A stretch of DNA of 64,000 nucleotides from Bradyrhizobium murdochi. GTDB taxonomy: Bacteria > Pseudomonadota > Alphaproteobacteria > Rhizobiales > Xanthobacteraceae. The stretch covers positions 970,243 to 1,034,242 of the forward strand of contig NZ_AXAU01000001.1 of NCBI RefSeq assembly GCF_000472965.1. Reading direction: 5' to 3'. A program made the translations under genes and the position numbers. This document shows, piece by piece, positions 18,701 to 27,243 of this stretch. Each line of letters begins with the position of its first letter. Within the stretch, counting starts at the first letter, position 1. The notes beneath the pieces were generated by a model. The model saw nothing but the letters and a program-made list of their open reading frames with translations, had not been told where the DNA came from and did not search any database.

Positions 18701-18873
18701 TCAGCTTCTTGACCAGCGCTCCGACTGAGCCGGCGCCCGCCGCCAGCCAGAACGCGCCAGAGCCGGTCGCGCACCCCGCGCCCGCTCCAGCCGAACCTGC
18801 GCCGGCCTCATCGGGCGAAGCCGCGCCACGCAAGGCGGGCTGGTGGTCACGGCGCTTCGGCAGCGGCGAGTAA
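15769..18873 (+). CDS. rne: ribonuclease E
   Basis: 1034 aa endoribonuclease and degradosome scaffold. It starts 'MPNKMLIDATHPEETRVVVV' at ATG 15769, whereas the frame itself is open from 15667. The S1 RNA-binding domain (about 35-90) is interrupted by a roughly 230-residue insert (about 92-320) rich in His, Asp, Glu and Ala. It then resumes with 'RQYKIQEVIKRRQVMLVQV'. The catalytic Asp residues are in 'VSIDVNSGRST' (about 545) and 'VIDFIDMDEKRNN' (about 588). The Zn-link CPQCGG is at about 645-650. The tail beyond about 760 is disordered, alternating Arg-rich and acidic segments, and ends 'GWWSRRFGSGE'. It is followed by a strong terminator. The insert and tail are typical of alphaproteobacterial RNase E. 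Confidence 0.95.
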   Translation: MPNKMLIDATHPEETRVVVVRGNRVEEFDFETAQRKQLRGNIYLAKVTRVEPSLQAAFIEYGGNRHGFLAFSEIHPDYYQIPVADRQALIEADERAHREAEEESENRSSHRRRSRHRNARRRGHGDRVQSDLVEGTSEDPSQAAQPYERQEAFQDQDFQEHPHEPEAMQAGDTPAHDAEHHAEAAPHDRDAHDHEAHGDERTHDGDRPAQDHDEPEQARAASDAPVAEVQSDAPAPVEAAEVQAENGHDDRHDEERAQENAAHADDVPHVEHVGDYTPPPDEPAAALEADDGHDDEDDGEDAEEEVVESVGGDDVLEEVPERPFRPRRQYKIQEVIKRRQVMLVQVVKEERGNKGAALTTYLSLAGRYAVLMPNTARGGGISRKITSAQDRSRLKEVVQDLDVPEGMGIILRTAGASRTKPEIKRDFEYLIRMWETVRDMTLKSQAPTLVYEEGSLIKRSLRDLYNKEIDEIQVAGESGYQEARDFMKMLMPSNVRAVKQYRDGQPLFSRMGVESQLDAMFSPTVQLRSGGYIVINQTEALVSIDVNSGRSTREHHIEDTALKTNLEAAEEVARQLRLRDLAGLIVIDFIDMDEKRNNRAVERKLSDCLRQDRARIQVGRISHFGLLEMSRQRIRASVLESSTEPCPQCGGSGHVRSVSSVALQLLRGIEEILMKGATHNLVVRTRTDVALYVLNHKRGHLRDLENAFKVTLAVVADATVSGQQSYVIDRGEQVHTLEAAKALLAAQAAAFPPQVEEAYDDDEAFDIETESEIETEETEGLTDDAAEAAAGEGEGDGHRRKRRRRRRGRGEPREGGGAPREDADAMRVASETIEGAIAEDGEADEDEGDEQAGTVRGDLPASGERRPRRRGRRGGRRRRGTGLEDGLAGSIADELGPPPAPEATSAVADFEGASSEPAPSLVQADTQPEPVSPPAEMQPAADAQPEPVASAPAPTAEETRQEAERAAARRRSTVREKVSFLTSAPTEPAPAASQNAPEPVAHPAPAPAEPAPASSGEAAPRKAGWWSRRFGSGE

Positions 18874-18891
18874 GGAATCGAACCCAAAAAG

Positions 18892-18922
18892 AAAACCGCC
18901 CGGCGAAAACCGGGCGGTTTTT
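18892..18922. terminator. bidirectional intrinsic terminator between rne and bioY
   Basis: AAAACCGCCCGG - CGAAAA - CCGGGCGGTTTT followed by TG. The stem is 12 bp with A-rich and T-rich flanks on both sides, so it can end both the rne transcript and the convergent bioY transcript. Confidence 0.9.
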
Positions 18923-18940
18923 GTTGTCTGACGCGATGGC

Positions 18941-19555
18941 TTAACCGCGCGGATCAAAAATCCGCCGGATCGCCGGCACGAGAGCAGCGCCGAGCGCGTT
19001 CTTGATCAGCGATGCTGCGATGAATGGCACAATGCCGACCAGCCACGCCTTTTCGACGCCGAGCTTCATGCCGAATGCAAGCCAACCAAATCCGGTGGCA
19101 AGAATGAGAATGTGCCCGAACGCCATCGCCACGAATAGCCGGAGCACCGATCGATCCCAGCCGCGCTCGCTCAACCATCCCGTCACGAAGGCCGCTGCAA
19201 CGAAGCCAAAGAGATATCCGGCCGTCGGACCGACGAACGGCGCGAGGCCGCCGACCGGGCCTGCGAACACCGGAAATCCGATCGCCCCCTCGGCCAGATA
19301 GGCTACGAGGGTAGCGCTGCCGAGCCGCCAGCCATAGGCTGCACCGATCACCAAGACGACAAGCGTCTGCAGCGTCATCGGCACGTAGGGCAACGGCAAA
19401 TTGACCTTCGCCGACAAGGTCAGCAGCGCCGTTCCCAGCGCAACCAGGATCACGCTGCGCAACAGGCCCGATGATCCATCGGCGCGATGCGGCCATAGCA
19501 GCGCGGCGAGCGGGAAATGCGATGGCGCGACGGTTTCAGTCATGGTTCTGGACAC
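18941..19555 (-). CDS. bioY: biotin transporter substrate-binding component BioY
   Basis: 204 aa with six hydrophobic helices. BioY signatures are 'LPLPYVPMTLQTLVVLVIGAAYG' and the strongly conserved 'PVFAGPVGGLAPFVGPTAGYLFGF'. It imports biotin, either with ECF partners (none nearby) or alone. The GTG at 19555 has GGGAG 6 nt upstream, and ATG 19543 is the alternative. The promoter-side sequence on the minus strand includes CACCTATAA, which fits half of the BioR box TTATMKATAA, but the other half is poor. Biotin supply fits with accB/accC 6-8 kb away. Confidence 0.9.
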   Translation of the reverse strand: MSRTMTETVAPSHFPLAALLWPHRADGSSGLLRSVILVALGTALLTLSAKVNLPLPYVPMTLQTLVVLVIGAAYGWRLGSATLVAYLAEGAIGFPVFAGPVGGLAPFVGPTAGYLFGFVAAAFVTGWLSERGWDRSVLRLFVAMAFGHILILATGFGWLAFGMKLGVEKAWLVGIVPFIAASLIKNALGAALVPAIRRIFDPRG

Positions 19556-19610
19556 GGATAGCTCCCGGTTGGTTATAGGTGCGGATGAGATGTATGACAG
19601 GCTGGAGGTA

Positions 19611-20798
19611 TTATCGCAGCCAACGCGCGATGCGCATCACCGCTTCGCGCATCTCGTCGGCCGAGCGCGCATATGAGAAGCGAATGAAGCTGCGGCCGTG
19701 GATCGGATCGAAATCGACGCCCGGCGTCGCCGCCACATGCGCCTTCTCCAACATGCGGCCGGCAAACTCGAAACTGTCGGAGGTGAAATCCGAAACATCG
19801 GCGTAGAGGTAGAACGCGCCATCGGCCGGCAGGAACTTGGCGAGACCGGCCTTCGGCAATCCCTCGATCAGGATGCGACGGTTCTCCTGGTAGCCGCGCT
19901 TGATCGCCTCCATCTCTTCGCGGCCTTCGAATGCCGCTTCGGCCGCGATCTGCGACAGCGTCGGCACCGAGATCGACAGGTTCTGCTGCAACCGCTCGAT
20001 CGGCCGCACCAGAGACTCCGGCACCACCATCCAGCCGACCCGCCAGCCGGTCATGCAGAAATATTTCGAGAACGAATTGATCACGAGCGCATGCGGCGAA
20101 AGCTCCGCCGCCGTCACCGCCGGAAACGCATAGTCGAGCCCGTGATAGATCTCGTCGGAAATGAAGCGGATGCCCGCGCCTTCTGCCGCGTTGATCAGGC
20201 CGGTGAGCGCTTCGCGCGACATCATCGTTCCCGTCGGATTGGCGGGGCTGCCGACCAGCACGCCCTTCAGCGGCGACTTGCGGTGCGCTGCCAGCAACGC
20301 CTCTCCCGTCAGCGCATGGCGTGTTGCGCTCGAGGTCTCGATCAGTACCGGCTCGCAACCGAGCGCGGTCAGAATATGCCGGTAGGGTGGATAACCCGGC
20401 ACCGTGACCGCCACGCGATCCCCCGGCTCGAACATCGACAGGAACGCCAGAATGAATCCACCGGATGAGCCGGTCGTGATCACGATGCGGTCGGTATCGA
20501 CCGTGCAGCCGTAAATGTCGCGGTAGTGCCTGGCAATCCGGGCACGCAGCGTGGGCATGCCGAGTGCGGAGGTGTAGTCGATCCGCGCCTCATCGAGCGC
20601 CGCGTGCGCGGCCGCGATCGCGGTTCTGGGTGCGGGCGCCGCCGGCTGCCCCACTTCCATGTGAATGACGTGGCCGCCGGCCGCCTCGATGCGGGCTGCG
20701 GCCGCCATCACGTCCATCACCATGAAGGGCGGGACGTCGCTCCGCGCCGAGGGGGTCAGCAGCGCTGTCGCGCGGTCTCTAAGTGTCGATTCCAGCAT
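19611..20798 (-). CDS. PLP-dependent class I/II aminotransferase
   Basis: 395 aa, fold type I. The PLP lysine is in 'INSFSKYFCMTGWRVGWMV' (about residue 250). Other conserved pieces are 'SSGGFILAFLSMFEPGD', 'GSPANPTGTMMSREAL' (Asn) and 'FISDEIYHGLDY' (Asp, Tyr). The C-terminal arginine that binds the substrate carboxylate is in 'FIRFSYARS'. This resembles the aspartate/aromatic aminotransferases of alphaproteobacteria; the exact amino donor cannot be assigned. bioY follows 55 bp downstream on the same strand. Confidence 0.9.
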   Translation of the reverse strand: MLESTLRDRATALLTPSARSDVPPFMVMDVMAAAARIEAAGGHVIHMEVGQPAAPAPRTAIAAAHAALDEARIDYTSALGMPTLRARIARHYRDIYGCTVDTDRIVITTGSSGGFILAFLSMFEPGDRVAVTVPGYPPYRHILTALGCEPVLIETSSATRHALTGEALLAAHRKSPLKGVLVGSPANPTGTMMSREALTGLINAAEGAGIRFISDEIYHGLDYAFPAVTAAELSPHALVINSFSKYFCMTGWRVGWMVVPESLVRPIERLQQNLSISVPTLSQIAAEAAFEGREEMEAIKRGYQENRRILIEGLPKAGLAKFLPADGAFYLYADVSDFTSDSFEFAGRMLEKAHVAATPGVDFDPIHGRSFIRFSYARSADEMREAVMRIARWLR

Positions 20799-20882
20799 CG
20801 ATCTCTGCTATTGCACGGGCGCCATCCGAATTCGGGTTCCCGAGCCGGTAAGCGCCCCAGACTGGCCGTATTCGATGGCTTG

Positions 20883-20976
20883 TTATAGCGTTTTCAAGCG
20901 AAGTGATACCGGCTCGGTGAAGAAACGCGTTGAAACAACAAACTGGGACCCGTTTCTGATCTAATCGGAAACCGAA
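20883..20976. repeat. TAGAGC-type dispersed element, copy 2 (diverged)
   Basis: Reads as a degenerate reverse complement of 8174-8277. TTATAGCGTTTTCAAGCGAAG corresponds to TAGAGCGTTTTGCAGCGAAG, with ACGCGTTGAAACAACAA and the hairpin remnant CGTTTCTGATCTAATCGGAAACCG also recognisable. It lies between the divergent aminotransferase and M48 genes, which otherwise share a 227-bp gap without a gene. Confidence 0.6.
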
Positions 20977-21025
20977 CCGGCGTCCGGGCAAATCCGGATG
21001 CACCGCCAATCGCCAAAGACTGTTC

Positions 21026-22429
21026 ATGCTGCTCCGCATCGCCCTACGCAAGAAATCACTGAAATTGACCACGTTGACGACTGCGGTCGCCCTTGCCGTC
21101 GCGCCGATGGCCGCATCGGCGCAGGAGAACAGGGGCCCACCGGTGCTGCGCGACACCGAGACGGAACAATTGCTGCGCGAATATACGCGCCCGATCCTGC
21201 GCGCCGCCGGTCTGGAAAAACAAAATATCCAGATGGTGATCATCAACCAGGGCGTCTTTAACGCCTTCGTTGCGGACGGCCGACGCATCTTCGTGAACTA
21301 CGGCGCGATCATGCAGTCGGAGACGCCGAACCAGATCATCGGCGTGATGGCGCACGAAACCGGCCATCTTTCCGGCGGCCATCTCGCCAAGATGCGCGAG
21401 CAGATGGCGCAGGCCCAGACGCAGATGATCATCGCCATGCTGCTTGGCGCCGGCGCCATGGTCGCGGGCGCGCAAGGCGGCAGCAACAGCGGATTGGCCA
21501 ACGCCGGCGCGGCGATGTTTTCCGCGCCGGGAGAAATTATCCGCCGCAACCTGCTCTCCTATGTACGTCAGCAGGAGGAGAACGCCGACAAGGCCGGCGT
21601 CAAGTTTCTGACCGCCACAGGCCAGTCCGCCAAGGGCATGCACGAGACCTTCAAACGCTTCACCGACGAGAGCCTGTTCGCCGCGCGCGGCTCAGACCCT
21701 TACGTTCAGTCGCATCCGATGCCGGCCCAGCGCGTCGCCGCGCTGGAAGAGCTGGCACGGTCGAGTCCTTATTGGGACAAAAAGGACGACCCTGCCCTGC
21801 AGCTACGCCACGACATGGTGCGCGCCAAGATCTCGGCCTTCATGGAGCGGCAGGATACCGTGTACCGGCGCTATCCGTTGTCCAACAACAGCCTGCCTGC
21901 GCGCTACGCCCATGCGATCGCGACCTATCGGCACGGCGACCTGCGCAGCGCGCTCGCGCAGATCGACGCCCTGATTCACCAGCAGCCCAACAATCCGTAT
22001 TTCCACGAGGTGCGCGGCCAGGCGCTGCTGGAGGGCGGCAAGCCGCAGGAGGCGATCGCGCCGCTGCGCAAGGCCGTAGCGCTCTCCAACCACGCGCCGC
22101 TCATCGAGATGATGCTTGGGCAGGCCCTCGTGGCAACCGGCAACAACGCCCACACCGACGAGGCGATTGCCATCCTGCGCGCGGCGGTAGCGCGCGAGAG
22201 CGAGGCGCCGATCGGCTATATGCAGCTTGCGATCGCCTATGGCCGAAAAGGAGATTACGCCCAGGCCGATCTGGCGTCGGCCCAGGCCGCCTACCTGCGC
22301 GGCGACAGCAAGACCGCGCGCGATCTCGCCTCACGGGCAAAAACACGCTTCGCGATCGGAACGCCGGGATGGGTCAAGGCTGACGACATCGTGAACACCA
22401 AGCCGTTGCCCGGCCAGAAGGGCAACTAG
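21026..22429 (+). CDS. M48 family metalloprotease with TPR-like repeats (BepA/YfgC type)
   Basis: 467 aa, periplasmic. Signal peptide at about 1-33, cleaved after ASA. The zinc site is HETGH in 'VMAHETGHLSGGHLAKM' (about residues 110-114), with the third ligand in 'QEENADKAGVKFL'. The C-terminal half (about 260-450) consists of TPR-like helices ('NNPYFHEVRGQALLEGGKPQEAIAPLRKAV'). BepA-type enzymes act as chaperone-proteases for outer membrane proteins, and the same role is inferred. It lies 170 bp upstream of the DsbA-like gene, another envelope folding factor. Confidence 0.9.
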   Translation: MLLRIALRKKSLKLTTLTTAVALAVAPMAASAQENRGPPVLRDTETEQLLREYTRPILRAAGLEKQNIQMVIINQGVFNAFVADGRRIFVNYGAIMQSETPNQIIGVMAHETGHLSGGHLAKMREQMAQAQTQMIIAMLLGAGAMVAGAQGGSNSGLANAGAAMFSAPGEIIRRNLLSYVRQQEENADKAGVKFLTATGQSAKGMHETFKRFTDESLFAARGSDPYVQSHPMPAQRVAALEELARSSPYWDKKDDPALQLRHDMVRAKISAFMERQDTVYRRYPLSNNSLPARYAHAIATYRHGDLRSALAQIDALIHQQPNNPYFHEVRGQALLEGGKPQEAIAPLRKAVALSNHAPLIEMMLGQALVATGNNAHTDEAIAILRAAVARESEAPIGYMQLAIAYGRKGDYAQADLASAQAAYLRGDSKTARDLASRAKTRFAIGTPGWVKADDIVNTKPLPGQKGN

Positions 22430-22479
22430 AATTAAGCTGCATTCGGCTATAATCGGACTTGGTCGCCAAAGACTTGATC

Positions 22480-22519
22480 ATCAAGGACTTGGTATCAAGG
22501 ACTTCACTATCAAGGATTT
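22480..22519. repeat. three short direct repeats before the DsbA-like gene
   Basis: ATCAAGGACTT at 22480 and 22494 and ATCAAGGATTT at 22509, a 14-15-bp period. They lie in the leader between the M48 and DsbA-like genes and may be a decayed microsatellite. No function is inferred. Confidence 0.5.
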
Positions 22520-22599
22520 GGCCAACCCGAACCAAGATATTCTCGAGAAGCCGGCCTTCAGCAGAATTGCCCGGGAACTCGCCGCATAAGGATTTACCG

Positions 22600-23367
22600 A
22601 TGCCCTCGTTCCGTCTTCTCATCCCCGCACTGTTCGCATTGGCGCTCTGCGGCGCGCCGCTGTCCGCCTCCGCGCAGAGTTTTACCGATACCCAGCGCGG
22701 CGACATCGAGGCCATCATCCGCAATTACCTGATCGCGCATCCCGAGGTGCTCGAAGAGGCAATGACCGAACTCAGCAAGCGTCAGGCCGCGGCCGAAGTC
22801 GCCAAGCACGAAGCCGGCGTCGCCAAGCATGCGGACGCGATCTTCAACTCGCCGCGCAACGTTACTGTTGGCAACAAGGACGGCGACGTCACCTTCGTGG
22901 AGTTCTTCGATTACAATTGCGGCTATTGCAAGCGCGCGATGCTGGACATGATGGAGTTGATGAAGAGCGATCCGAAGCTCAAGGTCGTGCTCAAGGAGTT
23001 TCCGGTGCTGAGCGCGGGCTCGGTCGAGGCCGCTCAGGTCGGCGTCGCCGTGCGCATGCAGGATCCGACCGGCAAGAAATATCTCGACTTCCATCAGAAG
23101 CTTCTCACAGGCCGCGGCGCCGCCGACAAGGCACGCGCGATGGCTGTTGCCAAGGAAGTCGGCCTCGACATGGCGAAGCTGGAGAAGGATCTGAACAGCC
23201 CGGAGGTGCGCAGCACGCTAGAGGAAAACTTCAAGCTCGCCGAGGCCATGGGCATGAACGGCACGCCGAGCTACGTGATCGGCAAGCAGGTCGTGATCGG
23301 CGCGGTCGGCGTCGAGGCCCTACGCGAAAAGATCAGCAACGCCCGCTGCGGCAAGGCGACCTGCTGA
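22600..23367 (+). CDS. DsbA-family thiol:disulfide oxidoreductase
   Basis: 255 aa, periplasmic. Signal peptide at about 1-25 (ALCGAPLSASAQS). An N-terminal helical extension includes 'NYLIAHPEVLEEAM', typical of the DsbA-like proteins of alphaproteobacteria (COG1651). The thioredoxin fold has active-site CGYC in 'FFDYNCGYCKRAM' (about residues 107-110) and the cis-Pro loop 'NGTPSYVIG'. Two extra Cys residues lie at the C-terminus (ARCGKATC). The start is ATG 22600 with AAGGAT upstream; the frame is open further 5' but without a signal peptide. It is closed by a strong terminator. Confidence 0.9.
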   Translation: MPSFRLLIPALFALALCGAPLSASAQSFTDTQRGDIEAIIRNYLIAHPEVLEEAMTELSKRQAAAEVAKHEAGVAKHADAIFNSPRNVTVGNKDGDVTFVEFFDYNCGYCKRAMLDMMELMKSDPKLKVVLKEFPVLSAGSVEAAQVGVAVRMQDPTGKKYLDFHQKLLTGRGAADKARAMAVAKEVGLDMAKLEKDLNSPEVRSTLEENFKLAEAMGMNGTPSYVIGKQVVIGAVGVEALREKISNARCGKATC

Positions 23368-23394
23368 GGCGACGCTTCGTGCATGGTGTGAAAG

Positions 23395-23418
23395 GCCGGC
23401 TCGACAGCCGGCTTTTTT
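23395..23418 (+). terminator. intrinsic terminator of the DsbA-like gene
   Basis: GCCGGCT-CGAC-AGCCGGC followed by six T residues, 27 bp past the stop. Confidence 0.9.
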
Positions 23419-23551
23419 GTTGCCGATTATGCGGCGCAGCGGTTCATCACGCGTTCACAAAACAAAGTCGGCGGAACCGCCAAGTATCAGGAACATCAGC
23501 TAATTCCTTTCGTTGTCGGCGCGGGCAATGAGACACGCGAGGAGACATTCG

Positions 23552-24364
23552 ATGAGTAATCGCTTTCTGATGACGGTCGCGGCAGCGGCCCTGATCGCCG
23601 GAACCGGCTTTGCGAACGCTCAAGGCACCGGCATGGGACGCGGCGAGGCAGGAGGGGCCGGTTCTGCGGCGCAGCAGGGCGCGCCTTCTTCTGAGCGGGG
23701 CGGTGCATCTTCTGAGCGGGGCGGTGCCATGCAGCGCGAACCCGGCGGCACCACCGGCCAAGGGCAGTCCGAGCAGAAGTCGATGGGCGGTGAAAAGGCC
23801 CAGCGCAGCGAAGACCGCATGAAGGGCGACAAAGGCATGAAGGCCGAGGGCAAAGAGGACCGCGGCACCATGAAGGGCGACAAGGGCCAGACGACCGGCC
23901 AAGGGATGCAGCGTGAGCAGGGCACGACCCAGCGTGACCGTGACCAGACCACGACCCAGGGCCGTGAGGGCCGTGACCAAATGCAGCGTGACCAGAAAAT
24001 GCAGCGTGACCAGAAGGTCCAAGGCCAGCAGGACCGCGACCGCACGCAGACCCAGACGCAGGGCGGAGCCGCGGGCGAAACGACCACGACAGGCCAGGCC
24101 GGCGCGGGCGCCAAGCTCTCGACCGAGCAGCGCACGCAGATCACCACCGCGATCAAGGAGACACGCGTTCAGCCGGTGACGAACGTGAACTTCTCGATTT
24201 CGGTCGGCACCCGCGTACCCCGCGACGTGACCTTCCACACGCTGCCAGAGCGCGTGGTGACGATCTATCCGGAATGGCGCAGGTATAAGTACATCCTCGT
24301 CAAGGAGCAGATCGTGATCATCGATCCGAACACCTACGAGATCGTGGCAATTCTGGAAGCCTAA
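23552..24364 (+). CDS. DUF1236 domain secreted protein
   Basis: 270 aa. Signal peptide at about 1-24 (IAGTGFANAQ). The middle (about 25-190) is low-complexity and hydrophilic, rich in Gly, Gln, Arg, Lys and Asp, with internal repeats such as SSERGGA twice and MQRDQK twice. The C-terminal ~75 residues form the conserved DUF1236 core ('VPRDVTFHTLPERVVTIYPEWRRYKYILVKEQIVIIDPNTYEIVAIL'). Family members are periplasmic proteins of unknown role, frequent in Bradyrhizobium and Methylobacterium. The start is ATG 23552 with GAGGAGA just upstream. A terminator follows. Confidence 0.85.
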   Translation: MSNRFLMTVAAAALIAGTGFANAQGTGMGRGEAGGAGSAAQQGAPSSERGGASSERGGAMQREPGGTTGQGQSEQKSMGGEKAQRSEDRMKGDKGMKAEGKEDRGTMKGDKGQTTGQGMQREQGTTQRDRDQTTTQGREGRDQMQRDQKMQRDQKVQGQQDRDRTQTQTQGGAAGETTTTGQAGAGAKLSTEQRTQITTAIKETRVQPVTNVNFSISVGTRVPRDVTFHTLPERVVTIYPEWRRYKYILVKEQIVIIDPNTYEIVAILEA

Positions 24365-24385
24365 CAGCGCCTTTCGCAAGGACCA

Positions 24386-24411
24386 GGGCGGGCAGCAATG
24401 CCCGCCCTTTT
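24386..24411 (+). terminator. intrinsic terminator of the DUF1236 gene
   Basis: GGGCGGGC-AGCAAT-GCCCGCCC followed by TTTT, 21 bp past the stop codon. Confidence 0.9.
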
Positions 24412-24618
24412 CGCCTATCAAGGGCATGACCAAGCCGCGCCAGACCCGGCAATCGATTCACTCCATTGGCTAATGAATAAATTCAGCGGGTTATATCCGC
24501 CTTTTTATGAACAGGGTAAGGCCCTTGAAAGGCTCCCAGGACGGCCTAAAGGCTTCCCCTTGGCCGCGTTGTTACCTATAACGCCGCGACCTGCCTGCCC
24601 CTTTTTGCTGGAATCCGG

Positions 24619-25098
24619 ATGGCCCAAGGAAGCGCCCAAGCCTCTGCCGCGACGATTTATGTGCTCAACGGCCCGAACCTCAACATGTTGGGGACGCGCG
24701 AGCCGGAAACCTATGGCCATGCGACGCTCAAGGACGTCGAAAGGCTTTGCGTCGAAACGGCAGCACAATTCGGCCTGAAGGCCGATTGCCGCCAGTCCAA
24801 CCGCGAGGGCGAGCTGATCGACTTCATCCATGAGGCGCATGCGAAGAAGGCGGCCGGCATCATCATCAATGCCGGCGGTTATTCGCACACCTCGATCGCG
24901 TTGCACGATGCGCTGGTCGCGGTCAAAATCCCGACGGTGGAAGTGCACATCAGCAACATCCACGCCCGCGAGAGCTTCCGTCACCACTCCTTCACGGCCA
25001 TGGCTGCCTTTGCGTCGCTCTGTGGCTTCGGCGTCGACGGCTACCGGCTCGCAATATCAGGCCTGGCCGCCAAACTCGGCGCCAAGGCCAAAGACTGA
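24619..25098 (+). CDS. aroQ: type II 3-dehydroquinate dehydratase
   Basis: 159 aa shikimate-pathway enzyme converting 3-dehydroquinate to 3-dehydroshikimate. Diagnostic motifs are '[19 protein letters not shown]' (with catalytic Tyr and the Arg of the mobile loop), '[15 protein letters not shown]', '[18 protein letters not shown]', and '[17 protein letters not shown]' with the catalytic His. The N-terminus is about 12 residues longer than in many homologs. It is followed by accB and accC on the same strand, the usual alphaproteobacterial order. Confidence 0.95.
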   Translation: MAQGSAQASAATIYVLNGPNLNMLGTREPETYGHATLKDVERLCVETAAQFGLKADCRQSNREGELIDFIHEAHAKKAAGIIINAGGYSHTSIALHDALVAVKIPTVEVHISNIHARESFRHHSFTAMAAFASLCGFGVDGYRLAISGLAAKLGAKAKD

Positions 25099-25184
25099 CT
25101 TCAAAAACTGACCTCAAACATCTGACGTCGAACGACACCTGACGCTTAAGCCGTCACCCACATCGAGAATTCCGGATCAAGAGC

Positions 25185-25682
25185 ATGGCCCGCCAGCCCG
25201 ACAACAAATCAGCGGACAAATCAGCCGAAAATCTAAAGAGCGACGATAGCGCGCTCATTCGCGAACTCGCGCTATTGCTGGACGAGACCAGCCTGACCGA
25301 GATCGAGATCGAGCGCGCCGGGCTGCGGGTGCGCGTCGCGCGCAACATCAGCGTGTCGGCGGCGATGCCGGCGAGCTTCCAGCCGGCGCCGGCTGCGGCG
25401 GCAGCCATCGCTGCGGGAAGCGCAGCGGCTGTGGACCTGGCCAAGCATCCGGGCGTGGTCCCCTCGCCGATGGTCGGCACCGCCTATTGGGCGCCTGAGC
25501 CCGGCGCCAAGCCGTTCATCGAGGTCGGCACCAAGGTTTCGGCCGGCCAGACTCTGCTGATCATCGAAGCGATGAAGACGATGAACCAGATCCCGTCGCC
25601 GCGCGCCGGCACGGTGACGCAAATTCTCGTCGAGGACGGCCAGCCGGTCGAATTCGGCGAACCGCTCGTGATCATTGAATAG
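25185..25682 (+). CDS. accB: biotin carboxyl carrier protein of acetyl-CoA carboxylase
   Basis: 165 aa. It carries the biotin of acetyl-CoA carboxylase between AccC and the carboxyltransferase. The N-terminal dimerisation/AccC-binding region is at 20-55, followed by an Ala/Pro-rich linker (about 60-85). The biotinyl domain has the modified Lys in '[11 protein letters not shown]' (about residue 130) and the BCCP thumb-like insert '[11 protein letters not shown]'. It is separated from accC by an 82-bp gap that contains a 15-bp inverted repeat. Confidence 0.95.
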   Translation: MARQPDNKSADKSAENLKSDDSALIRELALLLDETSLTEIEIERAGLRVRVARNISVSAAMPASFQPAPAAAAAIAAGSAAAVDLAKHPGVVPSPMVGTAYWAPEPGAKPFIEVGTKVSAGQTLLIIEAMKTMNQIPSPRAGTVTQILVEDGQPVEFGEPLVIIE

Positions 25683-25691
25683 AGGCGCATG

Positions 25692-25751
25692 GCGAGTAGC
25701 GAATGGTGAAGAGAGTGTTTCCCTATTCGCTATTCGCCATTCGCTACTCGC
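25692..25751. repeat. 15-bp inverted repeat between accB and accC
   Basis: GCGAGTAGCGAATGG (25692-25706) pairs exactly with CCATTCGCTACTCGC (25737-25751). The 30-nt loop contains a further partial copy (CTATTCGCTATTCG). It sits inside the accB-accC transcript and ends 13 bp before the accC ATG, so it could sequester the accC start region, stabilise accB mRNA or act as a REP-type element. Confidence 0.8.
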
Positions 25752-25764
25752 GGCTTGGAAAAAC

Positions 25765-27117
25765 ATGTTCGACAAGATCCTCATAGCCAATCGCGGCGAA
25801 ATTGCCCTGCGCGTGCTGCGCGCGTGCAAGGAGCTCGGCATCTCCACCGTTGCCGTGCATTCCACCGCCGACGCCGACGCGATGCACGTGCGGCTCGCCG
25901 ACGAGAGCGTCTGCATCGGGCCGCCGCCTTCCAAGGATTCCTATCTCAACGTCCCGGCGCTGCTCGCGGCCTGCGAGATAACGGGCGCGGATGCCGTGCA
26001 TCCCGGCTACGGCTTTCTTTCCGAGAACGCCCGCTTCGCCGAAATCCTCGCCGAGCACAATCTGCATTTCATCGGCCCGAAGGCCGAACACATCCGCCTG
26101 ATGGGCGACAAGATCGAGGCCAAGAAGACCGCCAAGCGGCTCGGCATTCCGGTGGTGCCGGGCTCCGACGGCGCGGTCTCTTCCGATGACGATGCAATGG
26201 CGATCGGCAAGGCGATCGGCTTTCCGGTGCTGGTGAAGGCGGCGGCCGGCGGCGGCGGACGCGGCATGAAGGTGGCGCGCACCGCCGACGACCTGATGCT
26301 GGCGCTGTCCACCGCCTCCAACGAGGCGAAATCCGCTTTCGGCGACGCCTCGGTCTATCTCGAAAAATACCTGCAGAAACCGCGCCACATCGAGATCCAA
26401 ATTCTCGGTGACGGCCGCGGCGGTGCGATCCATCTCGGCGAGCGCGATTGCTCGCTGCAGCGCCGTCACCAGAAGGTCTGGGAAGAAGGCCCCTCGCCGG
26501 TTCTCGCAGCCGCCGCCCGCGCCAAGATCGGCCAGACCTGCGCCAAGGCGATGCGGGACATGAAATATCTCGGCGTCGGCACCATCGAATTTCTCTATGA
26601 GGATGGCGAGTTCTATTTCATCGAGATGAACACCCGCATCCAGGTCGAGCATCCCGTCACCGAGAGCATCACCGACATCGACCTCGTGCTGGAGCAGATC
26701 CGCATCGCCGCCGGCGGCGACCTGCCCGCAAAGCAGGAAGAGATTGCTATCATCGGGCACGCCATCGAATGTCGCGTCAATGCGGAAAACCCGCAGACCT
26801 TCCGCCCCTCGCCCGGCAAGATCACGCAATTCCATCCGCCCGGGGGGCTCGGCGTGCGGATCGATTCCGCGGTCTATCAGGGCTACGTCATTCCGCCCTA
26901 TTATGACTCGCTCGTCGGCAAGCTGATCGTGCACGGCAAGACTCGCGCCGAATGCCTGATGCGGCTGCGCCGGGCGCTCGACGAGATGGTGGTCGACGGC
27001 ATCGAAACCACGCTGCCGTTGTTCCGGGCACTGGTCCGGGAGGCCGATATCATCAACGGCGACTACCACATTCACTGGCTCGAGCAGTACCTCGCCGGCC
27101 AACCCGCGGACGGCTAG
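25765..27117 (+). CDS. accC: acetyl-CoA carboxylase, biotin carboxylase subunit
   Basis: 450 aa ATP-grasp enzyme that carboxylates the biotin of AccB, the first step of fatty-acid synthesis. Landmarks: the start '[21 protein letters not shown]', the Gly-rich loop '[14 protein letters not shown]', 'VEEGPSP'-type 'WEEGPSPV', '[16 protein letters not shown]' with metal and bicarbonate ligands, and the C-terminal '[10 protein letters not shown]'-like '[18 protein letters not shown]'. The start is ATG 25765; the frame is open upstream only through the inverted repeat. In many relatives aat comes next, but here about 15 kb intervenes. Confidence 0.95.
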   Translation: MFDKILIANRGEIALRVLRACKELGISTVAVHSTADADAMHVRLADESVCIGPPPSKDSYLNVPALLAACEITGADAVHPGYGFLSENARFAEILAEHNLHFIGPKAEHIRLMGDKIEAKKTAKRLGIPVVPGSDGAVSSDDDAMAIGKAIGFPVLVKAAAGGGGRGMKVARTADDLMLALSTASNEAKSAFGDASVYLEKYLQKPRHIEIQILGDGRGGAIHLGERDCSLQRRHQKVWEEGPSPVLAAAARAKIGQTCAKAMRDMKYLGVGTIEFLYEDGEFYFIEMNTRIQVEHPVTESITDIDLVLEQIRIAAGGDLPAKQEEIAIIGHAIECRVNAENPQTFRPSPGKITQFHPPGGLGVRIDSAVYQGYVIPPYYDSLVGKLIVHGKTRAECLMRLRRALDEMVVDGIETTLPLFRALVREADIINGDYHIHWLEQYLAGQPADG

Positions 27118-27243
27118 ACCTCTGGCGCGAAAATCGCCTGAAATTTTCGACGGCCGATGGAACCGATGGGTTCCATCGCACGTTGGGATGTTCAGGGGGC
27201 TGCCGGGGGCGCGTATTCCGCTTGTCCATGACGCGAGATCACC

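Noticed and set aside
19571..19585. BioR box upstream of bioY
   Set aside because: Only one half of TTATMKATAA fits (CTATAA on the minus strand), too weak to call.
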